A DNA stretch of 64,000 nucleotides from Incurvaria masculella. Lineage: Eukaryota; Arthropoda; Insecta; Lepidoptera; Incurvariidae. How positions within the stretch are numbered: the stretch's first letter is position 1; each line of letters starts with the position of its first letter. The notes under the pieces are model-generated. The model was not told the origin of the DNA. It ran no database searches and worked only from the letters and a program-made list of their open reading frames with translations. The stretch spans positions 147,001 to 211,000 of the forward strand of contig OX335652.1 of the NCBI GenBank assembly GCA_946894095.1. The letters run 5' to 3'. Both the position numbers and the translations under genes were made by a program. Positions 41,356 to 52,250 of this stretch are shown here, one piece after another.

Positions 41356-43036
41356 GGAGTGTCGCGGTGCGAAACCCCCCAGCGAGCGGGCGACATTAGC
41401 GTCTTCGATTTCTAGCGGGTCCCTATATGTGGAGGTGTCGCCGCCGATGGCATGGCTGCTGCCTGAGGGGGGGGGGGGGGGGGGGCTGCCCCGGCGTACC
41501 GCGGGGGTTTCGGCCCTACTCAGGCTTCTGAGCGATCCGAGCCGATCCGAAGATTATTTTTCCCTACGGAGTTATCCAAGTGCCGGGACTCCTCGTTCAC
41601 GTAGGCCGACCCGATCCGACAAAAAGTTCAGTTCAGATTTTCTAAGTCCGAGGTGCGCTCCCCGGGTATCCGTTCACGTTGGTCCTATCACTCGCAGGAA
41701 AGGACCCGGGCCCGGGTCTGCAGCGCACCTCCTGGTAACTCAAAATACACGACACACAAAAACACAGTACAATATAGAAAACACAGTATTAAAATAGTAC
41801 AAGTCCTAAAATTACACTACAACTTAAGCTACAAAGTTTAATCCCACTATGACCGTCACCTTAGAAGTACCATAATAATCTTAACTATCTACAGTAGCAC
41901 CCGACTCTGTAACACCGCGTCCTTTCGCACTCGAAACGTTGGAAGCACCGCGTCCGATCGCACCGATAGCTGAAGGCCATAACGCTTATCTGTCAGAGTG
42001 ACAGAAAAACCGTCCCGTTGTACCGCCCCTGTTGCTATGACAACCTTCGCGCTGTCACCGCCGTCAATGTCAATGTCAATCACATACCATACGTCACCAT
42101 GCGCACCTCTCTCTTCTCTGCTCACACCCCAAGATGGCCGCGGCTCTTATGGACGTTTCCCCAAGAGGAAATGAGAGCGTCCGATTTCTGTCTTGCACCG
42201 CACTTCACTTTGTCACTGCACCGAGTCTCTTGTCTCACACTTTCACCAATATGGCCGCTGCTCCTTATGGAGATCTCCCCAAGAGAGAGCAGGAGGGCCC
42301 GACTTTTTATTGTCAACTCACTTCACTTCACATCTATTTCTGTATTTATTTATTCGATTTATTTATTTCAATTTATTATTTGTTTGTTAGCGTACTTTTA
42401 AAACGCTCCGCAAACACGAAACACGTCCGTCCTCCACGACGCCCAGACGACGAACCTCGACGAGCCTCCGCTGTCCGTCGTCCGTCGGACGGACGGACAT
42501 TATTCTCCCTCCAAACCTCCCGAGCGCACCAGCCTCGCGGCTATGGCACTCGCATTTTGCGACATCCTGGCCCGTCATTTGGAAATCATCCGAGCTCCGT
42601 CTGCACAGGGGTCGCTGTCGATGACACCCACCTGTTTCCGCGAGGGTGCCACCAATGCGCGCAAGTTTGCGGTCCGACCCCCGCGGGAGAGGCCTCCACT
42701 ATATCCAGACCCCTCCCCTTGGAGCACTCCGGCTCCGGAATAATTCCCTTCCCTGCGATATAGCGGATCGACAGCCCCTTAATAGGGGGTAAAGACGACA
42801 CAAACGACGACTTGCCGCCGCAGTTCTACACCGTAGACAGACGGCGGCATGTGCATCGCCACAACACAACAATTAACATGCACAATGACAAATAAAAACA
42901 GAGTGGGTTATGTGTCACGCATCCCATGCTTTTTTTGCGGAACCTCTTTTCTTTGGGACATTTTATTCTTTTTTTTTTTGTCATCTTTTTTTTTTTTTTT
43001 TTGCGTAGTCCTCTTTTTATGCACATGCACGCGATC
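41356..43036 (-). other. Untranslated regions between LINE copies A and B
   Basis: Holds the 3' UTR of copy A (T-runs at 42965-43005) and the 5' UTR of copy B. Near 41340-41500 is a block shared with copy C, including ccaaggagtgtcgcggtgcg and a run of about 18 G. Several overlapping frames on the plus strand are not supported as genes. The exact border between A and B could not be placed. Confidence 0.6.
42131..42345 (-). promoter_or_regulatory. Duplicated segment with YY1/Pho-like GCCAT boxes
   Basis: Two diverged repeats about 115 bases apart, aagatggccgcggctcttat (42131) and caatatggccgctgctcctt (42247), each followed by a ccccaagag motif. On the minus strand they contain GCGGCCAT, like the YY1/Pleiohomeotic core. 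They lie where the 5' leader of copy B or the tail of copy A would be. A regulatory role is inference only. Confidence 0.35.
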
Positions 43037-45907
43037 TTACCCGAAGCGAAAGCACTCCCCTGACGCCACAAGGTCCGGGTAGAAGACCGGACCTCCCCTC
43101 AGTCTGCCTATGCCTCTTAACATTCTGTCCCTTTCTTCCTCATACTTGATGCAGCGCCACAGCACGTGGTCTGCATCCTCTCTTTCTTCGCCACATTCAC
43201 ACATCTCACTTTCGGCCAAGCCCAACTCGCACAACTTCGCCTTAAAACACCCGTGCCCCGTGAGGAGCTGGGAGGTCGCGTGGTCTGGGCAAACCCAGTA
43301 ACAGTCGGCTCTTTCCCGCACGCTCGGGAAGAACCTAAATAGGTGTCTTCCCGTGGTCGCGCCATCCCAACGCCCTTGCCATAGGTCGAACATCTCGTTC
43401 GCTATTGCGCGCGCTGCCACGGCTGCCTCCGGTCGGGAGCCCGATGCCTCCCGCGCGCGCCAGACCCTTCCCGCTTTAATTACCTCCAGATCTGCTGGCA
43501 GCACCCCCGCCAGCACCGGGAGGGATGCTGTGCTGGCTGTCCTGTACGCCTTGGTGAACAAAATCAAAGCCTTCCGCTGGGCCCTCAGGAGAGGGCTGCG
43601 GACCGCGTGGAGTGAAGCCCGCTCATACCAACACCGTGCCGCGTAGGTCACCAGCGAGACCCAAGTGCCCCGGTATACTATCCTCAGCGCGTGGAACTTG
43701 ACGGCCCACGTTGCCTTGGATACCCTGGACATCTTGCCGAAGGATTTGTTCGCCCGCTCGCCGATGACCCGCGCATGCTGTGCGAAGCTGAACGTATGGT
43801 CGAGCTCCACCCCTAGAAACGTCGTGACCGACTCTGCCTTCAGGCTGACACCTGTCATCTTTATCGTCGGTGGTCTCTTAGTGAACCGTCCTCTAATTGT
43901 CATTGTCTTAGACTTTGCCGGAGCGAATGCCAAGCGGTTGGCAGCGCCCCAGCAGGCCATCGAGTCCAGGGCGGATGCTGCCCGGGCCTCGATGGCAGCG
44001 CGAGAGTCAGCTTCTATCGTCAAGACGACGTCGTCAGCATAGGCCGCGACGTGGCAGCCCTCCGGCAGATTCAGCCTCAGCAGGTCATCCAGCAAAATGT
44101 TCCACAGGAGGGGTCCTAGCACCGAGCCCTGGGGGCAGCCCATCGTGGAGACCTTCCATTCCGTCCGGTGGCCGCAGAAAAGCCCCACGCGCCTCCCGCT
44201 GAAGTAGCTTAGCAGGAGACGGTAGATATTGGGAGGACATCCCAGTCTCCGGGCTTTGATGAGAATCATTGGCCACCAAGCGTTATCGAAGGCCCCCGAG
44301 ATATCTAAAAAGACAGCCTGAACGTAACGTCTGTGTGAGTCAGTCGCAGTCGTGAGGGGTCGATACGCTTTGGGGTCGGACGCCGGCCTGCCGTTTCCCT
44401 TCGGGAGAACGACGAGCCGACCGTCCTTCCAGCAGGACGGGAAAGACCCGGCTGCCAGGCACTTGTTAAACATGGTGAGTATCTCAAAGTCCATTGCTCT
44501 CCACGCGGCCTTGATTATTGGTGCGGTGATGCCGTCAAGACCTGGCGAGGTGTTCGGCAGGTCCTTAATAATCTTGCCCAGCTCCTCCATTGTTGCCGGC
44601 GGCGCGTCTGCCCCCATCGGCGGAAAGAGCGCGAGGCCTCTGATGCGGATATGCTGCTGCGTGTCCGAAGTGGGGTCGTCGTCCGGGCAGAGGGCATGGA
44701 GGATATTCCGCATGCCGGTCTCGACGCTGATCGGGGCTGCGCCGTCCCAGGTGATCCCGGTGATTATGTTGCCGGCGTTGGGACGATTTCCTTTCGCGGT
44801 CCGGTAGGTCGCGCCCCAGGGCTCCTCATTTCCGTTGATGGTTGCTCGCTCTCGGAACTCACCCATTCTCGCCTCTGCCATTCCGCGTATATACAATCGT
44901 CTTTTCTCGTTAAATCTCTTCTTTGCTACATCTAGAACATGCCCTCTGACTTGCCGACTCTTACACTTTTGGAGCTTGCGACGTGCCAAACGGGATTGCT
45001 CCCGTAGGCCGTGCAGCTCCTCCGTCCACCAGGCTTGGGTTCCTTCCGGTCTGGGTTTACTCACGCCCAGGATACGTTCCGCGGTTCGTTGCGTGATTGC
45101 AGTCACTGCATTGACATACTTGTTCGCATCCCACCTTGCATTCAAATCCCCAGCCTTACGATGCAGGGCAGCCCGAAAGGCGCCCCAGTCCGCCCCCCTC
45201 GCCCTGTACCTCAGGAGAACGCTCCCTCCGTCCACGTCCCCCGGCTCGACCGGCGCCCCGACCTCATAGGTTATAAGCCTATGGTCGCTAACGCTGTCCC
45301 CGTCCAGTACCCGCCATCTTGCGACGTCCGGGCAGCCAGGCGAGGCAAGCGTCAGATCGATGTTCGAGTCGCCCATCGGACCGGCGAACGTTGACGGCTG
45401 GTCCTCCACGTTCACGACGCCCAGCGAGTGGGCAAGGATGAAGTCCTCTACGGCTTGTCGCCTCCCCTCCGCGGCGGATCCTCGGCCAACATAATGGCGG
45501 GGCAAAGAGTGCCACAAGGGGGAGTGCGCGTTGCTGTCGATGCCAAGAATTACTGGTTTCCCCCTGAGCGCGAGCAGCACGGCCTCGAGGTGATGGAGAT
45601 GGGGGGCGATGGGCTGGCTGTACTGGAAGTATGCGCTGACGGCGTATAGCCCCTCGCCCCCCGTGCCCAAGTGGATAACGGTACAATGGTCATTCGACAG
45701 GGTTGGGAGCAGCACCGCGGGGGTGGAAATGTCCCGCGCAAATATGCCGGCCTTGGGCTGAGAGCCACAATGAAGGAATTTTATTTCACCCCGCGAGTAC
45801 TGCTCCTGCACCAGAACGAAATCGAGGCCGTGCCTCTCGCACAACCCAGGCAGCTCAAGCGTGGCGGCACGCGATCCCTGTAGGTTCAGCTGGCCAAACC
45901 TAGGCAT
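43037..45907 (-). pseudogene. R1-like LINE copy A: ORF2, open but internally deleted
   Basis: 956 codons from ATG 45905-45907 (MPRFGQLNLQGSRAATLE), overlapping the ORF1 stop by eight bases (ATGCCTAG). Endonuclease, residues about 1-230: LVQEQYS, VILGIDSNAHSPLW, DSNIDLTLAS and SVSDHRLI. Reverse transcriptase: TSPGLDGITAPIIKA, AYRPLTT, VFLDISGAFDNAWWP, GCPQGSVLGPLLW and the catalytic YADDVVL. C terminus: CECGEEREDADHVLWRC. Between AYRPLTT and RRYVQAVF (about 44325-44350) the usual 60-80 residues of motifs 2-2a are missing, an in-frame deletion, so despite the open frame it is unlikely to work. A longer upstream reading is only the ORF1 shadow. Confidence 0.88.
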
Positions 45908-46463
45908 AGCGGGTTTGTTGAGCCTCCGCCTTTTCAACGTGCTGCCTGATGGGGCAGTCCAGGGAGTTCGTCCTGTGGTTATCGGCGTTGTCACTTCGAA
46001 ACTTTTTGCAGGTCGCGCAGGTCGCAGTCTCCGCTTTGCAGGCTGCCCTGCCGTGGCCCAGTTCGCCGCATCGGGAACATGTCTGTTCTTTGGCCCGGCA
46101 AAACTTCGCCGGGTGGCCATATGTTTGGCACCGGATGCAGCAGATTACTTGTTTATGGTCCTCCGCCCAGCAGAGCTTCCAGCCTATGTGTAGTTCATCG
46201 AGGGCTAGGACTGCAGAGCGCATCGTCGGCGTGACTTCCAGGATATGGGACGTCGTCCCCGATACTGGCATGTTCTTGCTTCTCAGTACATGAGCTTCCT
46301 TCTTAATGCGTTCCGAGGTCCAGGCGTCATCTACGTATCTAAGGTTCTGCCTGTAGAGTGCCTTGTACACATACTCCTTCTCCGATCCGTGCGGAGTGCC
46401 GTGTATGATCAGCTTCGGCTTTTTTTGCCCCATCGTTTGGGCCTTCAGGCCCGCCTCCTTCAA
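45900..46463 (-). pseudogene. R1-like LINE copy A: ORF1 C-terminal part
   Basis: 187 codons ending at TAG 45900-45902. It has the KPKLIIHGTPHGSEKE core and CCHC knuckles CIRCQTYGHPAKFC and CSRCGELGHGRAAC plus a third looser Cys/His cluster. It is truncated at 46463, where the sequence passes into the GACG tract of a neighbouring repeat. Diverged from copies B and C (for example KPKLIIHGT against NPRIIIFGT), so it is a different subfamily. Confidence 0.88.
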
Positions 46464-46469
46464 TTTTTT

Positions 46470-46537
46470 GGACGGACGGACAGCGGAGGCTTAGTAATAG
46501 GGTTCCGTTTTCACCCTTTGGGTACGGAACCCTAAAA
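46470..46537 (-). repeat. GACG-type repeat, end fragment (reverse)
   Basis: Begins in the ggacggacggacagcgg tract and ends with the terminal hairpin. It is the inverted counterpart of 35880-35932. Confidence 0.9.
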
Positions 46538-46558
46538 AAAGTCAGAAAGAACTCTTAC

Positions 46559-46859
46559 CAAAACCGGCCAAGTGCGAGTCGGACTCGCCCACGAAGGGTT
46601 CCGTACCATCGTAAAAGATTTGACACAAACAAATCACGTTTTTTGTATGGGGCCCTTTAATTTTTATTATTTTAAAATTGTACCTATTTGTTGTTATAGC
46701 GGCAAAATAAATACACACTCTGTGAAAATTTCAGCTGCCTACCTATTACGGTTCATGAGATACAGCCCTGTGACAGACGGACGGACGGACGGACGGACGG
46801 ACAGCGGAGGCTTAGTAATAGGGTTCCGTTTTCACCCTTTGGGTACGGAACCCTAAAAA
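46559..46859 (-). repeat. GACG-type interspersed repeat (reverse)
   Basis: Full-length copy immediately after the fragment above, from aaaccggccaagtgcgag to gggtacggaaccctaaaa. Confidence 0.9.
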
Positions 46860-46962
46860 CTACAAACATTTAATGGAAATCATATTATATATGATGTCTT
46901 CCGATTTTTACAATGATGTACCCATGGAGGTGAAGAAATAACAGGAGAACGAATGCAATTAA

Positions 46963-47669
46963 AAAAACCGGCCAAGTGCGAGTCGGACTCGCACACGAAA
47001 GGTTCCGTACCATCGTAAAAAAATGTGTACAAAAAAATCACGTTTTTTGTATGGGGACCCCCTTTAATTAATTGATAACATTGTTGATGCTGTTTTATAC
47101 GACTATACAATATTATAATTTGGTAGCAGTAGTAGGTAATTCGTTTTACGTTCTAGTTTAGATTATGTTTGCTTCTTCGTTTATTTTTTGTTACTAATAT
47201 ATGTTTGGATTACGCGATACTTATAATGTAATAAGTTAAAAATGTTTAAAAATGTGTTTAAGATAATGCAACTAGGCGGTGGCGGAAGACCAGCGACTGG
47301 TGGGATTATACCCATCCAGGTTTTTGCTGAGCCATAGCCTTTTTACAAATTACATATTATTATTACTTTTTGTTTACACCATGCCTGTAACTGAAAAATG
47401 TGTAATCTTGTAAATAAATTGATTTTACTCTTACTCTTACTCTTAATTTTAATTATTTCTTAATCTTACCTATTTGTTGTTATAGCGGCAAAATAAATAC
47501 ACACTCTGTGAAAATTTCAGCTGTCTATCTGTTACGGTTACTGAGATACAGCCCTGTGACAGACGGACAGACGGACGGACGGACGGACGGACGGACGGAC
47601 GGACGGACGGACAGCGGAGGCTTAGTAATAGGGTTCCGTTTTCACCCTTTGGGTACGGAACCCTAAAAA
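46963..47669 (-). repeat. GACG-type repeat interrupted by a LINE tail
   Basis: The left part ends at ccccctttaatt (about 47075); the right part resumes at aattttaattatttcttaat (about 47445), with a (GACG)n tract at 47565-47610. The middle is the insertion described next. Confidence 0.88.
47080..47444 (+). mobile_element. 5'-truncated LINE 3' end with (TTACTC)n tail
   Basis: About 365 bases inserted in the GACG repeat, ending in gattttactcttactcttac and flanked by a short duplication (aatt, possibly ttaatt). It contains ggcggtggcggaagaccagc and gtaaataaattgatt near the end, the typical 3' UTR shape of a non-LTR element. No open frame. Confidence 0.65.
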
Positions 47670-47796
47670 TGGCCCAATATCAATTGTGCCGCGGAGGGCT
47701 GTCTTATTGACGGAACCTGCGGCCATTTTAGTCTTGCGTCGCTAGCCGTCGCGGTTATGTTTGACGCAAGATCGAATTGTAATTGAATATGCCGTC

Positions 47797-48240
47797 GTGC
47801 ATTTTAGAATGGTGCATAAACAACACGACGAGATATAAAAAACATTCAGGAATATCATATTACGCTTAATATTCGAAATATTGGATATTTCACACAAAAC
47901 ATTTCTATGGGGATGGTGTTATGCCACCAATCAACACGAACTCAAAATAATCTCAATTCGTTACCTATTTTCATTTCTTTGCAGAAATCCTCTATTTATC
48001 CAGAAATAGATAATATATAGTTAGCACGCAATTGGTATGTCTGTCTATTGAAATGTCTACTGCTGGATTTATGCCTACTCAAAATATAAACTTCTTAAAT
48101 TATATTTTATGTTATCTGCATGAACCAACCTAAAATAAAACTTTTACTTGAATATGCTTAAGTCTGAATATGCGCGATACAATGTTGACCTAATTTATTT
48201 TTTTACAAAAAAGTTGTACCTACCTTATATTGATAATATA
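47797..48240 (+). repeat. Duplicated segment, copy 1 (empty Helitron site)
   Basis: Nearly identical to 50525-50806 joined to 51952-52085. The junction reads ttatattttatgttatctgc without an insertion. Copy 1 also has about 24 bases (near 47999-48024) missing from copy 2. Confidence 0.92.
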
Positions 48241-48488
48241 CTGAGTCTAGCATTATAAAATGATATTTGACAAATATTTAAAAGATAATTGCATATTTGT
48301 AGTCAGTGCCAACTTATTTTGGTAAAAATTTGGCTTCCATCATTGAGACAAAAACTAAATAAAACCACGCTTATGAAAAGCCATTGAGGACTTGAGTGGG
48401 CACTCCCATTACGTAAAGTTCAAGGTCAAGATAATTACGTAAAGTTGGTACCTGGAAGGAGTGCGCCTGCACCGGAATCACTAACCAA

Positions 48489-48793
48489 AAAAGCGGCCAA
48501 GTGCGAGTCGGACGCGTACACGAAGGGTTCCGTACCATCTTACATGATTTCACCCAAAAAATCACGTAAGATCCCCTTTAATTTTTAATATTTCAAAATG
48601 TTTGCTATTTGTTATTATAGCGGCCATAAATATACACAATCTGTGAAAATTTCGACTATTTACCTATTATTGTTAATGAGATACAGCCCTGTAACAGACG
48701 GACGGACGGACGGACAGACGGGCGGATGGATGGACGGACAGCAAAGGCTTAGTTTTGGGGTTTTGTTGGCGCCCTTTGGGTAGGGAACCCTAA
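48489..48793 (-). repeat. GACG-type repeat, diverged (reverse)
   Basis: Starts aaaagcggccaagtgcgagt and ends with a decayed hairpin (ggtagggaaccctaataa). The GACG tract includes gatggatg variants. Confidence 0.8.
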
Positions 48794-49937
48794 TAAAACC
48801 GAATTCAAACACTAAGTGGAAAATAACACCCATATTTGGGTCGGTGACATAGTAGTGTTATTCTTTGGTACCGACCCCAAAAATTTCCACTTTTTAGTGT
48901 TTGATGTCGGTTAAAAACTAAAACTATAAGTATGATTGATTGATTGATTTGAATTAAAGCCTCTCTTTCCTATTTTTAGACAATTTTGCCAGTGTCCAGT
49001 TGGGCTTAAATACGGGATTACTACGGGGATAGCGGCAAATTACATGCTACATTGGCGCATTTAACAGAGAATGCATATTACACACTTACGTATATTTGTT
49101 AGTCATTGTCTGTTCTCGCTACAAATTCTGATGAAACAGCATTTCTTCCGAATAAATCTTTGAATTAATGCAGGGATGGTAATCAGATTTTGAAAAAACC
49201 TTTTTCTGATTATTTTCAAAATCTGATTACCTACCAGCTTCAAATTCAATTGTCGCTGAAACTCAAATTAATGAAATAACGGTAAAGTCGTATCCATTAG
49301 ATACATCAAATTATATAATTCAGGCAGTTTACAAACTTTACATAATTATTTAATAAAAAAACCGAAATCACAAACCCAATATCCATCGGCTATGTAATCG
49401 CCAAAATTTTTTTTATGTTTGGAGATTCTCTTTTATTATTTTCTAATTACGATGTGTTACATATACATATAAGAACATGCAAATAAAATGCCTTTTCAAA
49501 AGATTTGTTTGTTATTATTGTGTTATTACGAACAACAATTTACAAATGGATCCATGGACGGTGATGTTTTCATCCCGCTCAGCGCCGCGGCATTACCCCC
49601 TGCTTCACTTGCCACCACGTTGCTCTAATGAGCAATATTTTTGCTAATTTTTGCAAACAAATTATTTGGTGGCTATGGTTTGCATAACATATTTCTAACT
49701 CATTTTTTATTTTTTATTTATTAGGAGAATAAACAGAAATAGACAATTTAACACAAAAGAGTAAAATTATACGGAAAAAGAGGTAAGACTATTTCCAAAA
49801 ACAATTCTCACATAAACATAAACATTAAGTACAGTAAACTGCAGCACAAATACATTATATCTTAAATCTATATATATCTCAATAACAAAATATATGTAAA
49901 GACCAAAATCGTATAAGTAAGCATATCTATAAAAAAC

Positions 49938-49973
<36 letters not shown>

Positions 49974-50300
49974 TACTTAGTTATGTGCCTTGTAGGCATT
50001 GTATTACATTAATAAGATTAAACAAAATGCACGTTTGAAATGTTGTTTGCTATAATTAAAATACTTTGCTTTGACTTTATTCCATGTAGTTGCAACATAA
50101 TTTGTTAGTTTTATATTAGTTTTGCTCCTCTAATTTTTATTTTGTGATTCCCGCTAACTCAAAATTAGTTTATTTACTTTTTAGATAACAGGAGTTCACT
50201 TAAAACCAGCCACATCTATGTATGTTCTATCGCAACGTGCTGTGTGAAATCCTTTTCAACAATTTATGTAAAAATAAAACAAATTAATGTAAAAGGTTGC
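48794..50300. other. AT-rich stretch, nothing recognised
   Basis: Contains an (AT)n/(GT)n microsatellite at 49935-49972, a tail-like tgattgattgattga (48934-48948), and 49140-49330, whose last part (ctgaaactcaaattaatga) recurs beside the tRNA-like element at 58300. No gene seen. Confidence 0.5.
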
Positions 50301-50307
50301 TTTTATA

Positions 50308-50313
50308 TTTATT
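50308..50313 (-). terminator. Poly(A) signal of the VPS13 gene
   Basis: tttatt on the plus strand, AATAAA on the minus strand, 55 bases downstream of the VPS13 stop codon. Confidence 0.6.
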
Positions 50314-50367
50314 AAATTTTTTTTCAATGTAATTGGTTTGTTTTTTTACTGATGAATAAATGCGAGT

Positions 50368-50520
50368 TTACATCGATACATTATAAATGTCAAATCGGCA
50401 GGTTTTGTGTTCCATGCGGAGGATGAGTGCACACTCGATACGCGCTTGCAGCCAGCGCAGCAGCTCGGCGTCGGCGCACTGTACCGCTCGCGCCTGCGCG
50501 GTCTCCTCACCCCCTTCACC
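50368..50520 (-). CDS. Vps13: VPS13 protein, terminal exon
   Basis: From an acceptor (atgtgtgcag) the exon reads 50 codons in phase 0 and stops at TAA 50368-50370. VQCADAELLRWLQARIE corresponds to INFKTPEDARWILTKLQEA at the end of human VPS13A, the last helix of the PH-like domain. A further EHKTCRFDIYNVSM tail is not conserved. VPS13 proteins are large bridge-like lipid transporters at membrane contact sites; this domain helps direct the protein to its organelle. Phase agrees with the exon at 52604-52769. Confidence 0.8.
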   Translation of the reverse strand, partial: GEGGEETAQARAVQCADAELLRWLQARIECALILRMEHKTCRFDIYNVSM

Positions 50521-50529
50521 CTGCACACA

Positions 50530-50806
50530 TTTTAGAATGGTGCATAAACAACACGACGAGATATAAAAAACATTCAGGAATATCATATTACGCTTAATAT
50601 TCGAAATATTGGATATTTCACACAAAACATTTCTATGGGGATGGTGTTATGCCACCAATCAACACGAACTCAAAATAATCTCAATTCGTTACCTATTTTC
50701 ATTTCTTTGCAGAAATCCTCTATTTATCTTGGTATGTCTGTCTATTGAAATGTCTACTGCTGGATTTATGCCTACTCAAAATATAAACTTCTTAAATTAT
50801 ATTTTA
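50530..50806 (+). repeat. Duplicated segment, copy 2, left part (VPS13 intron)
   Basis: Matches 47797-48100 from cattttagaatggtgcataa onward. It begins directly at the acceptor side of the terminal VPS13 exon. The right part is 51952-52085. Confidence 0.9.
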
Positions 50807-51951
50807 CTAGCTGCGGTACCCGGCTCCGCTCGGGTTAGTGTCGGCTAAATTATCTCATGGATAAAAAGTAGCCCACATGACTGGTCCAAAATAGGGTCAA
50901 ACTGGTCCAGGACAATGTATCCATGTACCAAATTTAATCAAGATCGTTCGAGCCGAAATAGCATGATTTAATGAGAAACATCCAATAATTCCCATTTAGA
51001 GCTTCGTTGACGTTTGGTGGCTATTTAAAAAAAAAAACATTTGCCGCGAGAACCTTTCTGCACTTTCACTGCTACATTGCTTACCTAGTAAGTAACGTGT
51101 AACGTAGGTAAGTTTTGCGTGGACTCCAACCCACAGCCAGCCTCAACATCGAAAACAGTAACCCATCTCGAACCTGACTGCTCCCAGAGATGCTATACAT
51201 TGATAAAATACGCATATAAATCAGGTAAGTTGTTCGCATATTATAAGACTTTAAGACTCACTACTTACCCTTCTGGTAATGAAGCGTTATATTATGTAAT
51301 CTATAAGTTTTTAGTAGAATCAGGCTAGACGTAGATACAATGCACATCTAAATCGAGTAATTGGTTCTCAAGGATTTTATTCTGTTGGTCGCTCCTCCGG
51401 CGATTTAGCGTGATGCCAAGTAGTCCTAAAGTTGCAGGAAATACCAAGCCGTACTTCAGTAAAAGTAAGCGCTGCCGCCGCAAAGCCGAGCCGTGCATAG
51501 CATTGCAGTTTGTATGACAGCCCCATCTTAGCGTAAGCGGAACTGAATTCTATTTAGCCAATCCTAATTCCCGGGTAGTTAAATGTACATGTACTAAGTT
51601 TTACAAATCGCTAGTGCCTTGAAAATTCGCCAAACGGACACCAAACAGTCACGACGTCTGCCCTCCCCCCGCCGCCGCTCCCCGCCACCGCCCCCGGCTC
51701 CACTCTCCCTAGTGTGAACTATCGCTACCGGCATCGTTTTCGCAGCCCCGTGAAAGTTCTAAAGCCCATGGGCACATAAATTGTAGCCTATGTGTTATTC
51801 TGATGTATAAGCTATATTATTGTAAAGTTTCATTACAATCCATTCAGTACTTTTTACGTGAAAGAGTAACAAACATCCATCCATCCATCCATCCATCCAT
51901 CCATCCATCCATCCATTATTACAAACTTTCCCCTTTATAATATTTATTAGA
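50807..51951 (-). mobile_element. Helitron with base-exact empty site
   Basis: On the minus strand it starts TCTAATAAATATTATAAAGG after a host A and ends gggtaccgcagCTAG before a host T, with a stem-forming ccgagcggagccgggtacc just upstream. The empty site at 48100-48115 reads straight through A-T, with no duplication. This satisfies every structural criterion of a Helitron. 1145 bases, no coding capacity, a (TCCA)n tract at 51873-51916. Confidence 0.92.
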
Positions 51952-52085
51952 TGTTATCTGCATGAACCAACCTAAAATAAAACTTTTACTTGAATATGCT
52001 TAAGTCTGAATATGCGCGATACAATGTTGACCTAATTTATTTTTTTACAAAAAAGTTGTACCTACCTTATATTGATAATAGTTGT
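51952..52085 (+). repeat. Duplicated segment, copy 2, right part
   Basis: tgttatctgcatgaaccaac to ccttatattgataata, matching 48113-48240. Confidence 0.9.
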
Positions 52086-52094
52086 AGAATAAAT

Positions 52095-52250
52095 AATTGT
52101 CAGAATTTAACCAAATTAAAATGGGACCACTTGGGAAGCACTAGCTTTCATTTAAAAAAAATATCATCAAAATCGGTTCACCCAAGCAAAAGTTATGAGG
52201 TAACAAACATAAAAAAAACATATAGACGAATTGAGAACCTCCTGCTTTTT
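52095..52250 (+). mobile_element. Right arm of the TIR element family
   Basis: Same sequence as 33815-33960 (ttaaccaaattaaaatggga; gcaaaagttatgaggtaaca). The family's end (gaagtcggtta) appears at 52533-52543, after an inserted GACG repeat. Confidence 0.7.

Noticed and set aside
41467..41484. Long G runs here and at 39224-39237, considered as telomeric or gap-filling sequence
   Set aside because: They belong to the shared leader of the R1-like copies; no TTAGG arrays occur in the window.
42018..42763. Overlapping plus-strand frames of 65-209 codons
   Set aside because: Mutually overlapping, no motifs, located in LINE untranslated sequence on the opposite strand.
45908..46120. Extension of LINE ORF2 by 71 codons upstream
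   Set aside because: This part is the ORF1 zinc-knuckle sequence read in another frame; the second copy also starts at the internal ATG that overlaps the ORF1 stop.
37268..46463. Telomere- or rDNA-specific insertion of the R1-like LINEs
   Set aside because: No TTAGG repeats and no 28S rRNA sequence flank any copy; the borders are fragments of the GACG repeat.
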